Part shown: positions 1-12,529 of the stretch, in pieces
How positions within the stretch are numbered: the first letter of the stretch is position 1
Layout of the letters: every line of letters starts with the position of its first letter
NCBI GenBank assembly: GCA_021397835.1
Contig: JAJFZO010000609.1
Location: 8,868,001-8,932,000, forward strand
Length of the DNA stretch: 64,000 bases
Direction of reading: 5' to 3'
From: Moringa oleifera
Taxonomy: Eukaryota > Streptophyta > Magnoliopsida > Brassicales > Moringaceae
Translations under genes and position numbers: made by a program
The notes under the pieces: generated by a model
What the model was told of the DNA's origin: nothing
Databases searched by the model: none
The model's input: the letters and a program-made list of their open reading frames with translations, nothing else

Positions 1-987
1 TCTTATGATAGGTATAGAGCATCTCCTTTCCCATGCAGCTCCAGCCGTACTCGGCGATCTTCTCCAAGAATCCCGTCAGATACAGTGGAAAATGTGAAGG
101 AATGGGAAGAAGCCCGATGCCCTGTCTGCATGGAACATCCTCATAATGCAGTTCTTCTTATATGTTCTTCCCATGAGAAGGGTTGCCGTCCCTACATGTG
201 TGATACAAGCTATCGCCACTCCAACTGCCTTGATCAGTTTTGTAAATCATTTGAAGAGACCTCATTGTCAATGGTGCAGCAAGGAGAAACTAGGCATACG
301 ACCACACCAGGTGTTACTTCTGAAGCAGCTGTCAGTGGTTTGCCAGAAGATAGAAGTGAGGAAGGGCCCTCCATTACACCTACAATTTCTTGTGAGAACC
401 AAGAGAAGCAAAAGTTAGTTTGCCCCCTATGCCGTGGGCAGATAAAAGAGTGGGTTGTTGTGGACGCTGCTCGTCGCTTTATGAACTCAAAATCAAGAAG
501 CTGTTCTTGTGAGACGTGTAATTTCAGTGGTACTTATACGGATCTCAGGAAGCATGCAAGGCTTGAGCATCCAACTGTGCGACCATCAGAGGCTGACCCA
601 GAGCGGCAGCGTAACTGGAGGAGGTTAGAGCGACAGAGGGACCTTGGAGATTTGCTCAGCACACTTCAATCTTCGTTTGGGGAAGAGAGGAGTGATGACA
701 GCATTTTGCCTATCGATGATGGTGGGTGGCTCACTGTATTTTTCCTCATCCGAGTATTTCGGCCTGGATCTAGTTCTAGGAGCAGCAGCTGGTCTGGTAC
801 GTCCAGAGCCAGGGCACAACTGAGTATTAGAAGAAGAAGATCGAGACGACTTTGGGGGGAGAGCTATGATGGGGATACTGGATCTTCTTCCAGGGATGAG
901 GATATTGAGTCATCTGATGATGATTCAGCTCTATGGAGGCACCGACTGCACGCCAGGCGACGCACAACTCCTGATGAGCAACCATGA
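1..987 (+). CDS. DUF1644 family zinc-binding protein, 5' partial
   Basis: The reading frame is open from base 1 to the TGA at 985-987, so the window starts inside the gene; the true start is upstream. It gives 328 residues. A Ser/Arg-rich head is followed by a cysteine cluster that looks like a RING or zinc finger (C40-P-V-C43, then a conserved CSSHEKGC stretch and an NCLDQF motif). A second Cys pair (CPLCRG) and a C2H2-like unit (CETCNF...H..LEH) follow. The C-terminus is basic, then Ser/Asp-rich and disordered. This pattern is that of the plant DUF1644 family; some members respond to ABA or salt, but the biochemical role is unknown. GTG at 85 is an internal valine codon, not a start. No intron is visible inside the segment. 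Confidence 0.9.
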   Translation, partial: SYDRYRASPFPCSSSRTRRSSPRIPSDTVENVKEWEEARCPVCMEHPHNAVLLICSSHEKGCRPYMCDTSYRHSNCLDQFCKSFEETSLSMVQQGETRHTTTPGVTSEAAVSGLPEDRSEEGPSITPTISCENQEKQKLVCPLCRGQIKEWVVVDAARRFMNSKSRSCSCETCNFSGTYTDLRKHARLEHPTVRPSEADPERQRNWRRLERQRDLGDLLSTLQSSFGEERSDDSILPIDDGGWLTVFFLIRVFRPGSSSRSSSWSGTSRARAQLSIRRRRSRRLWGESYDGDTGSSSRDEDIESSDDDSALWRHRLHARRRTTPDEQP

Positions 988-2640
988 TTGCCAAACTCTT
1001 TTTGGCTCCTTGTGATTTTTCGAGTATGAAGGTTATAGCTGTAAGTGCTGCTGTAGGCATGTTACCATAGTTTTTGATTTTCCTGATTCAATAATTGGAT
1101 CTTTGAGTGATGATAGCAGGAACATAATCTAATCACTTGCCATGTGTTCCAGGTGGAAATGAGATGGAAGTTCTTTTGCTACTGTGTTGGATGTTCCACT
1201 GATTGTGGAACCAATTGGCTAGAGTTGCTGAATTGGCATCGAAAGAGCGAACAAACTATAATTTATCAAGGGGCTCTGGAGCCAGTTTTCATGACTATTC
1301 TTGGGGCAGCTCATTGTCAATACTTAGCTTTTGTTGTTGCAATCTTGTCGATTTCCTTCATGAACATACAAGTCTGAAATAAATTTGTCAGATTGTTCCT
1401 TCTATACTTGAGCCCTATAATGAAGGGCTGGTGTCTGTTCCTTCCCTGTACTAGGGCAATAGCAACATAGTCATATCCTGGTACTTCACCATGGTCATAG
1501 GACTTGTTGCAGGGATGTCACCGGAAATGTCTGTCTAATTTTCCTTCATGTTTGGATGTACACAATTTATGGAAGCAATTAAATTCTGCTGCTTATATGT
1601 CATCACTCAAATATTGTTTTTATTTTTGCTTATTATTATTTTCAAAAAAACTTTGTAAAATTTTATTGTTTAGTTGATGTCTGCAATCAAGTTTTTATGT
1701 TTAAAAAATAATAAATTAAATTTTAATTTATTACTATAAATTAAGTTAAATTTTAATAAAAATTTTATATAATATTTTTAAAAAATATTTACATTGTTAT
1801 AAAAAAATTTAAAAATTTTTAAATGTTAACAATATATTTTTAAAAAAATTATAATATTACAAATTTTGAGATTTATAAAAATATATATTTTATATTAAAA
1901 AATATTGAAGTTAAGGCATAAAATTGAAAATGAAGTAAACAAATTTATTTATATTATTTTTAAAATATTTAAATTATATAGATAAATTAAAATTTAATTT
2001 ATTATTTTCTAAATATAAAAATTAAATTAATAAGTTTATATAATTTTTATCTTATTATTTTTCACTTGTGCTGCAATTCTTTTTTGAATGCCAAATACCT
2101 TTTCAACAATGGAGTACTCTTTTCTATAATTTTTTTTTAAAGAAAAACATGTATAAAAATATCAGGTTACTTTCTTTTTATAACGGAAGTAACTTTAAAT
2201 TTAAATTTTAAAGTAAATGGCATTTTACCTGAGAGTATAATGTGTATCATCTCTTCTTTCTTTTTATTTTTATTTTTTATTTTTCGCATTTCTATGGGGG
2301 GTTTCAGAATAATTGACAAGTCGGAAATCGGAAGCTTACGTGACTTAGTTGAGTTAAAACGCCGGGCAAGTGTCATGACACACAGGAGCTTATTTAAAGC
2401 GCCCTTTCAATTATTGTAGATACCATTGGAAAGTCGAACCCTTTGACTGTGCAATCACTGCTTATGGAAATGATAAAAATTGAAACAGAAAAGGGAAACT
2501 ACAAGTTTAGACTTTTAGTTTTACTGTGATGCACAATCGTAGCCACCTTGTCTTGGCTATATTTGCCTCTCTCTTTATTAGCCTTACTTTTACTTTTTTG
2601 TTCATTTGCCCGAAAATCCCACCTCCTCCTTTTTCCTTAG
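988..2640. other. 3' UTR and AT-rich spacer downstream of DUF1644 gene
   Basis: The first 600 bases have normal composition and are probably the 3' UTR of the DUF1644 gene. From about 1620 to 2060 the DNA is extremely AT-rich and carries a copy of the dispersed repeat described separately. From about 2300 onward composition returns to normal and probably holds the promoter and leader of the DeSI-like gene. No coding region is supported. Confidence 0.5.
1680..2060 (+). repeat. AT-rich dispersed repeat, copy A
   Basis: This stretch carries the recurring pattern of the family: a run reading ATAAATTAAATTTTAA, then an A-rich segment, then the core ATAAAAAAATTTAAAA at about 1799. The same order of blocks is found near 12.9, 41.3, 44.2 and 62.9 kb. 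Boundaries are approximate because the DNA is low in complexity. Confidence 0.45.
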
Positions 2641-2778
2641 CTGCCCGGAGATGCATCTTCAAGGCTCGAAATCTCCTTCTCGGACGGACTTATAAGGAAA
2701 AAACTTTCTGGGTTTTGGGGGCCGCTCCGCTTTGTAGAATTTGCAGAATAATATATTTTCATCCCAATAGACACGAAG

Positions 2779-5314
2779 ATGGTGGCAGAGAAAACTTCGA
2801 ATTCCACCTCAGGGAATGAGGATGGGAGCAATGTTGTCGAGACCCAGGTGTTTCTCAACGTATACGATCTCACCCCTGTTAACAGTTATATGTATTGGTT
2901 CGGTTTCGGCATATTCCATTCTGGCATTGAAGGTCGGTTTTCTCACTTCTCCTTCTTATTGGTTAGATTTTCATATTCTTTTTCTTTTTGGAGTTTCTAT
3001 TGTTTGGATGGTGTTGTTTTTAGCTTCTTTTTAGCTGCTTAATGTTAGATTCGGGTCCTCTTGAGAAAGAATGATGCGGATTCCAGAACCTGTTCCCCTT
3101 TCTGGTTCTTTATCTGTTTCCTTTTCTGGGGATGGTCGATCTCGAGTTTCTATTCTGGGCCTTACTTTTTAGTTGACTGGATAGGGTCCTTGGATAATGA
3201 CAGCAAGTACGGAATTAGATTGTTAGACTGATCAAATAATTCTGTTAACAATAGATTTATATAATGCCTTACTGTGTGTGCTCTTATAAATTGTTTGCTG
3301 CGTAAAGATTGTGGTGCCCTCTTCAAAGCCTGAAGTTTTGACTTAGGATGGGAGATATCCTTCCTAATAGATTTCATGTAAGCTTTAACTTGCTTCACAG
3401 ATTTGCTTGTTCTTATTCTTGGAATGTCTGGTTTCTCTTTGAATCAGTTTTTGCGATGACAAGCAGGAGCCTGATATTCAGTGTATACACAAGGCCCTTC
3501 CTTTAATATTAGGTTGTTCATAAAGCTACCACATCTCACAGAATGATTCAGAAACATACTATTTGGAAACAGTCAGGCTGTGCAGGAGGGCCCCTTTGTG
3601 TTGAGCCTCAGTGCTAGGTTGCCTTTTTCACTTCAATTTTGGGGCTGAATATTGTCAAGTTCTTCTTTGTTCATAAATACTCTTTCTTTTGGTGCACCGC
3701 ACATCGAAAAACACTGGATTTCAGTGCCTAAGATTGCAAGTTATGATACACTGGCCTTAACTTAATTGAGTATGTATTTTAAGATCTGCAATATTTTTGT
3801 GTCACCAGTGTCCCTAGTTATCTGCCAGAGAATCTTTTTTTTTTTTTTTTTCCTTTGTCCTGGTGTTCATATAATGGAATCTGAATTGGTCAAACACTAA
3901 ATTGGGTATGGATTTTTGTTTTGTTGTTTTTCTTTTTTTTTACTTTGAGTGGGTGGTTGGGGGTTGAGAGTTGTAGAAAATTAACACAGGTATTCAAGTT
4001 TTTCTATCCTAGTTGGTGGAGAAAATAGGATAGGTTGTTGATTGATAAGAGATTTTCAAAGATGGATGAAATTGACGCACATAAGTAGGTCCATGAGGTG
4101 TTGTGTGCATGTATATCTTGTGCATGCATGCATGTGTAAGAGAGAGAGAGAGAGAGAGATCTTTCATCAACGAAAATTGTTGATTCAAAGATGCACCAAG
4201 TGACTCACAGAATCAGAACCATGAAAAATGCTTGTCTGTGTATCTAGTGTCAGTAGCTCACCTTCAAATCCTGTTTATAATGCACTGACTGACTTCTTAG
4301 AACTCTCATGTCATTGCTTAGCTCCTTTTTGTTTACAATGCAAATCGTTTGTAACATTTGTTTCACTGGTTTAAACAGTCCATGGCAAGGAGTATGGCTT
4401 TGGAGCTCATGACTTCCCTGTTAGTGGAGTTTTTGAAGTAGAACCAAAGAGCTGCCCTGGTTTTATTTATCGATGTTCCATCTCACTGGGCCGGATAAAG
4501 ATGCCTTCCTCTGAATTTAGAACATTTATTGAGAGTGCAGCTTCTGAGTATCATGGAGATACCTATCATCTTATTTCCAAGAACTGCAACCATTTCACAG
4601 ATGATATGTCAAGAAGATTGACAGGCAAACATATCCCTGGATGGGTGAATCGGCTTGCTCGGCTAGGTAAAAGACTTCCCTTCACCAATTAACATTCTAA
4701 TTTCTATCACAAGTTGAAAAGAAGCGTTAGAATATACCATCATATTCTTTGTTTATTTGTTAGTATATCTCAGAGCATCAATATTATCTCCAAGTTCTAT
4801 TTGTGCGCTTGCATCGTAGTTACTCTCTATCCTTCCATCTTTTCCTTTCCATTACTTCAAAGGACTGGCAATTTGAACTATTCATTCTTTTTTTCTGCAT
4901 AGAACTCTAATTTTCTCAGAAGGTGAAACACAATGATAAACCCTTTGGTACAAAATTCTTCAGGTGCATTGTGTAGTTGTCTGCTTCCTGAGAGCCTTCA
5001 AGCAACTACAGTAAAACAGCTTCCTGAATACCATGAGTGCACAGGTAATTGTTCCATTGTCCTTTCTCAGCCTATTCAAGCTTTGATGGATGTAAGTTTC
5101 GGCTGTTGACTTGATTGTGAACCTGTTTTAACATCTGGAACTTCTTTTCGCTGCTTCCTTGGATGTTTTGTTTCCAGAAGATGGAACAGAATCTCTCTCA
5201 ACAGCCACCCCCCGCGAGTTGGCAGAAATTGATGACACAGATCAAGAGAAGCATCTTCTATCACCAACTGGTGCAGCTGCCGAAGTGGCTTTTGTTAAAG
5301 AGGCCGAAAAGTAA
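2779..5314 (+). CDS. DeSI-like PPPDE-domain isopeptidase
   Basis: Four exons join in frame: 2779-2932, 4379-4666, 4964-5044 and 5178-5314 (660 nt, 219 aa). Introns have GT-AG ends. The PPPDE peptidase fold is recognisable from its N-terminal NVYDLTP strand, the catalytic His47 in IFHSGIEVHG and the catalytic Cys121 in SKNCNHF, followed by GKHIPGWVNRLARL. Such proteins remove SUMO or ubiquitin from substrates; plant members include the deSI-like set. The tail of about 70 residues is acidic and probably disordered. The start codon lies at the head of the open frame, before a Ser/Thr/Asn-rich leader. The gene converges on the thioesterase gene, whose stop is under 1 kb away. Family assignment is firm; the preferred modifier cannot be read from sequence. 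Confidence 0.92.
4139..4159 (+). repeat. (AG)n microsatellite in DeSI-like intron 1
   Basis: About ten uninterrupted AG units lie inside the 1.4 kb first intron, just after a short run of CATG repeats. Confidence 0.95.
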
Positions 5315-6290
5315 ATGCAAGCAGCTTGTTTAAAAAATGGAGTGAAAGAAACTACCCTCTGAAAGTGTTTGTTCAAATGGTTGTGGAAAATGCTTGGTTG
5401 GAAGGGAAGGGCCATCAGGATACAAAGTTGTAAGTCATTGTTTTACCATTGTTCCTATTTGTAACCCTTTTGATTGGATATTTTAGTTTCTTGAAAGTCT
5501 TCCCATTCTTTCTGTATTTTTGCTTGTAATCACCCTCCTCCCTCCTATTCTCTTCTCTGGTTTTGGAGCTAGGTAAGTGATGTTGCATTCTGTTCTGAAT
5601 GGGCTTCTGTGAAGTGGGTGATGTCTGTTTAAATACAGAGCTGTTATGAGCGTAGCCTGTGAGCTTTCAGAACATAATCAAAATTATTTGATATCTAAGG
5701 AGAATCTTGAAACTATTGGAATGTTTTGTTTCATTTTATATATTTTACTCTTTTTATCTGTTTTCCTGCTCTGTTTTCTGGAATGTGGGTACGGAAAGAA
5801 AGATTGTTTTGAATTTGGACACTACTGTCACAAACATCATTACATATTCCAGTGGGTACATAGCGCCAAATGATCAAGTAATTATCCTATCATCATTCAA
5901 GATTCCTGACAATGAGCCATCCAAAATTGTCTTTACTACTAAGGTAAAGAGAAGAGTCAATGATTTAATGGTCTGCATAATGATTGCAAATTGCATCTGG
6001 CCATTTTCCTGGTTATCACTGATAGTAGTCTCTTTGTAGTTGGATATAAAGAGAATATTTTAGCAACCAAGTAAATCGATTTCAAAGTGCAGGTTTATGC
6101 ATGTTCTTATAATAAATCAACTGGGTTCCGTGGAGAACAACCCATTAAAATATTACCTAATACATGATACAATAGCCAATCTTGCTATACCATGTAAATT
6201 TTCATCTGAACCACTTCGGGGTTCACTCAGTTTTCACTGGTGTTCTTGCTTGACCAAGCTGATCCCTAACATCTGCATGCATGAGCCATT
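5315..6290. other. Convergent 3' regions of DeSI-like and thioesterase genes
   Basis: The stretch lies between two facing stop codons and most likely holds both 3' UTRs. Composition is ordinary. Open frames of 75-110 codons are present but have no recognisable content. Confidence 0.5.
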
Positions 6291-9200
6291 TTATGAAGAT
6301 GCCCCCTCGAGTCCCAGTTTTGATGTTAGCCAAGCACACACCTCATCCATTTCTTCAGGGATTGTGTAGTGGCCAAGCCTGCATATCAAATAAAGTTGTT
6401 GAAAAAGTACTCTTTTGAGAACTGTGTTGTCTTGATGGGAGGGCATTGATTGCATACCCGCTATAGGATTTGAACGTTACGTTCTTAAACCCATTTGAAG
6501 TCAAGGCTCGTGATGATTTCTCACCGAATTTATATGGAACCACTTCATCACCTGCAATCAAAAATACCAAAATCATTTCATGACTCTAGTTTGTGTCACC
6601 AAGAATCGCAACAACTAGAACCAGGATCAAGTCTTTAGCAGCGAAAGTAAAATTCAAATGTTTCAACTTTTATCATCTCTCCTCAGAGTGTTTGGCAGTT
6701 TTAAGTTGGAATGCTCTTTCAATGATTGATCATTGTGAAGGTATAGAGAAGAAACAAGCTATATTCCTAGATAGTACATGTAGTAAGACTACTTTTCTTT
6801 GAGCAGAATGTTGTAAGAATACATGAATGCATATGGAAGGTAACAATGTACACCTTTTCCATGACACAGCAATATGGGCAAGGATGCAGCACGGCTCGAA
6901 GCTTCATTCTCCTCTTCCATCTTGTCATGCAAGGTCCTGAAAACAAAATATCATTTATGGTAGGAGGTCCCTGAATCAATTCCAATAAATGTAGAATCAT
7001 ACTTGAGCAGAAATGGTAGAATCATATTAACATGGGATGAAATGACAAACAAATGAGAGAGACAAACTTTGAACAGGGAAGCCAGCCACTGAGGCCCACA
7101 ACAGCACTTAAATTGGCAGGGTATTGATTGCCATTCCAATATTTTCCGAGAGCAAAGCAGGTTGCAGAGTACAAAGAGGTTGCTGCACCCATACTGAAGC
7201 CTCCAACAGCAAGTTTAACTGTAAAAAAGGAAATTTACAGTTAAAAGCCAAGACTTTAGCTTGAGACAAATTTGTAATTTCCATGAGTAGAAGCCAGAGG
7301 AAAAAGTGGAAAAAGGGATGTAATGTCAATCAAATCACCATTCTTTTTATTACATCTGGAATTATAAGCTAGTATTTCACAATAGATTCGTAGTGACAAA
7401 GTAGAGTCATCACCATCATAAGGGAAAAAGAGTTGAACAGTACCATTAGACCTAGACAAGAATGATAAAGAATTTGTTCAAAGTGCCACAAACAGAAAAA
7501 TATACTTCATACAATTCCATACCCAAAATCATGATGGAATGAGGTCATGTTCCTGGGAATTCCAGATACGCTCTCAGTTTATTATGTAAAGCCATCAAGC
7601 AATGACCACAAAGAATACTCCAAAATGATGTAAACTGCATGCAAACAATTTTTTTAACCAGAACATGAAAAGATGATTGCTTGTGTTTAACATTTATAAA
7701 CACAGCAGCCTTGATCCAGAAATCACAACACATAGCAGTAAATTCCAACTAAATATGCATACCACTTCAAGATACTTCTGATGCAGCAAATAAATTTCAA
7801 ACAAAAAATCCATAATAATGATGATACAAAAAATCAAGAATAAGAAACCCAAAAAAAAAAAAAAAGAGAGAAAAGGATGGTCTTCTGTCCTTGTGTCTGC
7901 TGCAGATACTCTATGAAATATACAGTGTCTCAGATTAGCCAATAACAAGGATAGAAAAAATTGTTTAAGGCAAATCACTCAGACTAGCTTACAAAATCGT
8001 ATGTGTTAGCTCTAATTATCTATCTTATAGCCAAAGGGACTGTCACATAAGTTTTCCTCACAATTTCCCAGCAAATATGTGGAGCATTCACATCCGAAGC
8101 TCCAGTTCTGTTAATAATTTACAGAAAAATCGTTCCAGATGAAAAGAACCAGTACAGAGTAAACTTACTGTCAGCAGGCTCTGTAGACAACAGATTAGCC
8201 ACATGGGCTGCAGCAGCATTCAGACCCTCAATATCATCAGAAGCATCTTCCGAAAGATCTCCCACATCAAACCCTGATTTATATCACATTGGCACTTCAG
8301 ATTATTCAGATTAGTGTTTCAAACTGCAAAATTTTAGTTCACAACCATGGTTTTCACTACTGTATCCAAGCAAGATTTTCCTTATTCTAGCACTAGGAAT
8401 TAAAATGAAGAAGGTTATAAGTATATACACCTCTTGTTCCCACACCCACTTTTTTACTTTGTCCTTATTATCAAACTCTAGTAAAATATTAATCAGTTAG
8501 TCCCAAATTAGTCCTGATCAGCTGCATGAATTTTCTTCCTTCTGATTATACTTGCACATTTTCTAAATATCAGAGCAGAGAAGTGTTTTCTGATTAGCAG
8601 CAAATAGGAATGAAAAAAAAAAAAATATAGCTGATCTGGGAAAAAAAGAAAGAAAGAAGAAGAAAAGGCAGGTTTACTCATGCACCATTACTTACAAGCA
8701 GTGGACGGGAAGCCACCAAATAAAGTTATTGGTTGAGTAGGGGCAGTTGGACAGATCCATTTAATCTGCACCAAGAAGTTGCCCAAATATATATTAAAGA
8801 ACTTATCAGTGAAAGCAATAATATCTTTCATACCATTTGAATGCTTTGGGAAAATGTTTCAAATGAAAGACAGGCTTATGCAAGTGTTCTCAAGGTTGTT
8901 TTTGGTCCATGCTACCAAATTTATTTTAGCATTCGACATTCCTAGGAATCTACATACAGAGGAATCTGACTCGACAGTTTTGTTTTTGGAAATCGAGGAA
9001 CCTTATTCATATCCTTGATTATCTTACCTACCTAATTTTGCTTCATCGATACATTCCTCAAGCTGCATGAACATTTGACATTATTATATGCATATATCAA
9101 TCAAATAGGCAGATATACATTAAAAGAATAAAGCACAAATATGTACTGAATAGGAAAATGGAAGGTAGTTTTGTGATTAAATATTTTATACAATCCTTAT

Positions 9201-11399
9201 AGTTCATTTTCTTCTTTTCATCATTACAATTTAAAACTATGCCTTAATTTCCTTAATAACCTAAAATAACTAAAAAGTTTTCGCTCATTGACTGCCAAAC
9301 CTTAAACCTCTAAAAATCAAGAAAAACTCGAAGCACCACCAGTTTGCTTTAGAATCAAGCTGCTTGGATCTTTTTGGCAAGCAAGCTAAGAAGCAATGCA
9401 GCCTCTACAGTATCACACATGCAATTATGCTTTCCCTCAGTAGTTATGGGGATTGATATATGGAGGATCTAGGCCTACACAATTATCTGCTGTCTGTGGT
9501 TCACAAGACAAAGTTCAAAACTCCAATTTATACAAATCTTCAGACCTACCATTGTTGGAACCAGCAAATAAAGATGCCAAACTAATGCTCTATGCAATAG
9601 TTAGGGCTTAATATTCACTGAATTCTTTGAAAGAGTCATGCATTTCTGGAATGAAATCATATCCCCACAATTCAATCCCAGGAAAATGACTTATCCCTCC
9701 CTTGGTACAGGGATCAGATATCCACCAAAGATGGGTAAACATAGTGATTTGGAGTGAAGCAAACACAGGTCTCAAGATGCATGGGAATGTATAAAGCATA
9801 GTATCAACCAGACACTACCTAAATAATGTAAATGCAAGTATTCTTACATTTGGAAGAGGGAGAGTCTCCAAGAGTTGGGACCAGCTGCCAAACAAGAGAA
9901 AATGACAAATGAGAAAGCCACCATAGCAACATATAGGAAGCTACTTTATTTGAAGGTTAGCTCAACTTGCATCAGAGTTTTTCCTCTTCCTTGAGACAGT
10001 GAGGGTGAAAAGTTGAAAGTTTGGAATGATGCGAGAGACACACCATAAATTGTTCATATTCCAATGACATTAAGCAGACAACATGAATCAAAAGTAAAAG
10101 GCCATGAACAGAAAGGATGTTAAGTTACAACAGTATATAGACAAGAACTATGTTCCAATTTTCAATAGTGCACTTGAATAGTGTTTACCCAACAACCAAT
10201 CAATCAAACCCTAAATTTTACATAAACCTTGTGTCAAATTGACAGCAACCCAGAACCAGTGCATAAAATTTCACAGCCACAAGATTCTCAAGCATCCAAA
10301 GTTTAATGTTGTCCTTCTTGATTTAAAAGTTATGTCTCCAAGAGATCAGAAACGGTAAGCATGTACATCCACATACACACACAGACGCATGTCCACTCAT
10401 ACACGCATGCACATCAGAATGCATGTCAAAAGACACAATACAAAGTTCTGCTGACTTCACTGAGGCACCAATATATTCCCCCATCCCAAAATTATAGACA
10501 CAGACACAGATTAAATAGAGAAGTATATTCTAGACCAAAAAAAAAAAAAGACTAAAGAAAGACAAAAGTTGCAGAGTAACAGTTAAAGCTCAGAAACTAA
10601 ATGTTCATGAATGCTTACCAAAAAAAAGAGAGAGAAAAAAAGAAAATGCAAGTATCCAACCCATTTTCCATCAATGAAATCTGATAGGAAAATTATCCCC
10701 AAATGATTGACCTTTTTCCTTGAAACCTATTAACTGCCAATCGTTGTATCTTATTAAATTAATAGCATTACAAATCTATTTGATAACAAATAAGCTTATG
10801 TTGTTAGTTAAACAGCATAGATCAGCAAAGTTTGAAGCTTCATCCTCACCCCATAGACAAAAGCAGATTATTATGTATAGATCTTATGCTTTCTTTCCCT
10901 TCTTCCTAGAGTTATCACAGATCACTATAAAAACAATTGACCAAAGACGGTGAAATGGAGTCAATGATCTCAACTTCACCCACATAATTACAAGGAAGAT
11001 CCAGCTTGAAAAGCGGTCTGATTCATGATTACCTTGAGCCATTATCACCAAGGCCATGTAGCCAAACCACAGTCACTTGATGTTTACCTTTGGGTCTAAC
11101 CACATGGGTCCTTCCAAACTCAAGTGCTCTTCTAACACTTCTACCACCTGCAATGGCATCACGAGATAGCATAAATAATTAAGTGAAAATTTAATGTCTA
11201 ATTATATTGCAATCCAATATGGTTGGTACCAATCCTCCACAGGGAGAACACAGATGACACCTCAGAGTGCATCAGTAAAATATAAACATGCATCAAAAAA
11301 AAGAAAAGAAAACCAAACCATAGCAAGACAAAGTAAGAAGGAAAATGGGACAAGAATACAAAACTAACCAGAACCAACAGAAGGGCCAGTGAAGCTCAT
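6291..11399 (-). CDS. Acyl-protein thioesterase / carboxylesterase (Abhydrolase_2)
   Basis: Nine coding exons on the minus strand join in frame: 11369-11399, 11033-11147, 9848-9884, 8696-8765, 8169-8273, 7068-7218, 6854-6936, 6458-6551 and 6291-6378 (774 nt, 257 aa). The product is an alpha/beta hydrolase of the phospholipase/carboxylesterase family, the group that includes acyl-protein thioesterases, which remove palmitate from proteins. Key parts are the oxyanion-side motif WLHGLGDNG, nucleophile Ser128 in GGFSMGAA, Asp199 in GDEVVP and His232 in GLGHYTIP. No signal peptide is seen, which suggests a cytosolic enzyme. The start MSFTGPSVGSG is the usual plant N-terminus, and a 5' UTR intron precedes it. 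From memory the closest Arabidopsis genes are At5g20060 and At3g15650. Substrate is inferred only from family. Confidence 0.93.
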
Positions 11400-12300
11400 A
11401 TTAGCCCCCAAAGAATTGAACAGAAACACCAAGTGCTGTGCCTGCCAGGAGACTGATCCTGCAATGAGGAAAGACACATTTATTTCATAATCTGCCTGCA
11501 TTGCCAAAATTGATACAGTCATCCTAAAAGCCACTATCCACGCATTTGCAGAGAGGCTTAATAACCTAGGGACTTTACCAAGGCTCATTCACCAGATGGC
11601 CAAACTATCTCAAGTTCACACCAAGACTCAACCTGAGCATAGGGGTGCCTCATTGATCACTTTCATAGAGAAAAAAGAAAAAAGGTGACATCCTTTCACC
11701 ACTGAACACACTAAGATGTAAGTTCAACATTTAAGCTTTCCTTTTCCACTTACACACATGTTGTTTAAGTCTATGCAACCGAACAAGCTCATAAACCTAG
11801 CATACACAATCAATCAGAACTCAAAGTACATCAAATTAGAATAAACACATTAACACCAAGGGTATCATATTAGCCAAACATTGCACCTATGGCCCACCGA
11901 AAGCCAGCTGCTAAAAAGAGAAACCATGATAGACCAGAAGTTCTTCAATAACCCCACACAAGATTGATCCATATCATACTCTGAGTATATCCAACACAAG
12001 AAGCGGCCGCCAAAAATCAACCACTAGCACCCATTTACAATTAACAGGTAACCATCAAACAAAAACTAAAATTCAACTGCAAGAAATCTCACCAGAAATA
12101 TTGAGGGGAAAAAAAAAAAAGGGTTGCACTAACATAAATGGCATGATATTAAAAACAAGCAGCAGTGAAACTGGATTAAACGGATGAATCAAAAATGGGA
12201 TTCTAGGGTTTTGGTTAATACCTCAAGCCTGAGCTCGATGCGGATACTTCAGTGCCAACACAATCTCTCAATCTCTTTTGGTCCCCAGCTTCCTCTGACA
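11400..12300 (-). other. 5' UTR exons and leader intron of thioesterase gene
   Basis: A UTR exon at 11400-11458 is preceded by a good acceptor (TTGCAG). A GT donor at 12221-12220 follows an upstream UTR exon ending at 12222 and reaching to about 12300. The intron of about 760 bp separates them. A telo-box-like AAACCCTA lies just inside the intron on the coding strand; such boxes are common near the start of plant housekeeping genes. Confidence 0.6.
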
Positions 12301-12515
12301 ACCCGTTTTTGAGTTTCTGAGTTTTACTTATTGTTTTATCCGTTTTAATTTATCTTTTCATTTTAAGTAAGTGTTGATACTGTTGCGAGACGGCCTTGAG
12401 GGATCGATAATCACCAGGCTGCGGGAATTCTTAGGTGCGTAACGGTCGTACATGTTTGTGACTGTGGACCGTTGATATAGTTCTCTTTCTCTTGTGCAAG
12501 GAGTTTAGATTGAAG

Positions 12516-12524
12516 ACACGTGGC
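12516..12524 (-). promoter_or_regulatory. G-box/ABRE-like element upstream of thioesterase gene
   Basis: The sequence ACACGTGGC contains the CACGTG G-box core bound by bZIP and bHLH factors. It lies about 220 bases upstream of the inferred leader exon. Function is inferred from the motif only. Confidence 0.4.
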
Positions 12525-12529
12525 ATGAT

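Noticed and set aside
1144..1377. 77-codon plus-strand frame after the DUF1644 gene
   Set aside because: It lies in the likely 3' UTR, shows no domain and has a composition like untranslated DNA.
5646..6039. Overlapping frames of 75 and 110 codons downstream of the DeSI-like gene
   Set aside because: Hydrophobic by T-richness only; they sit between convergent stops and show no protein-like pattern.
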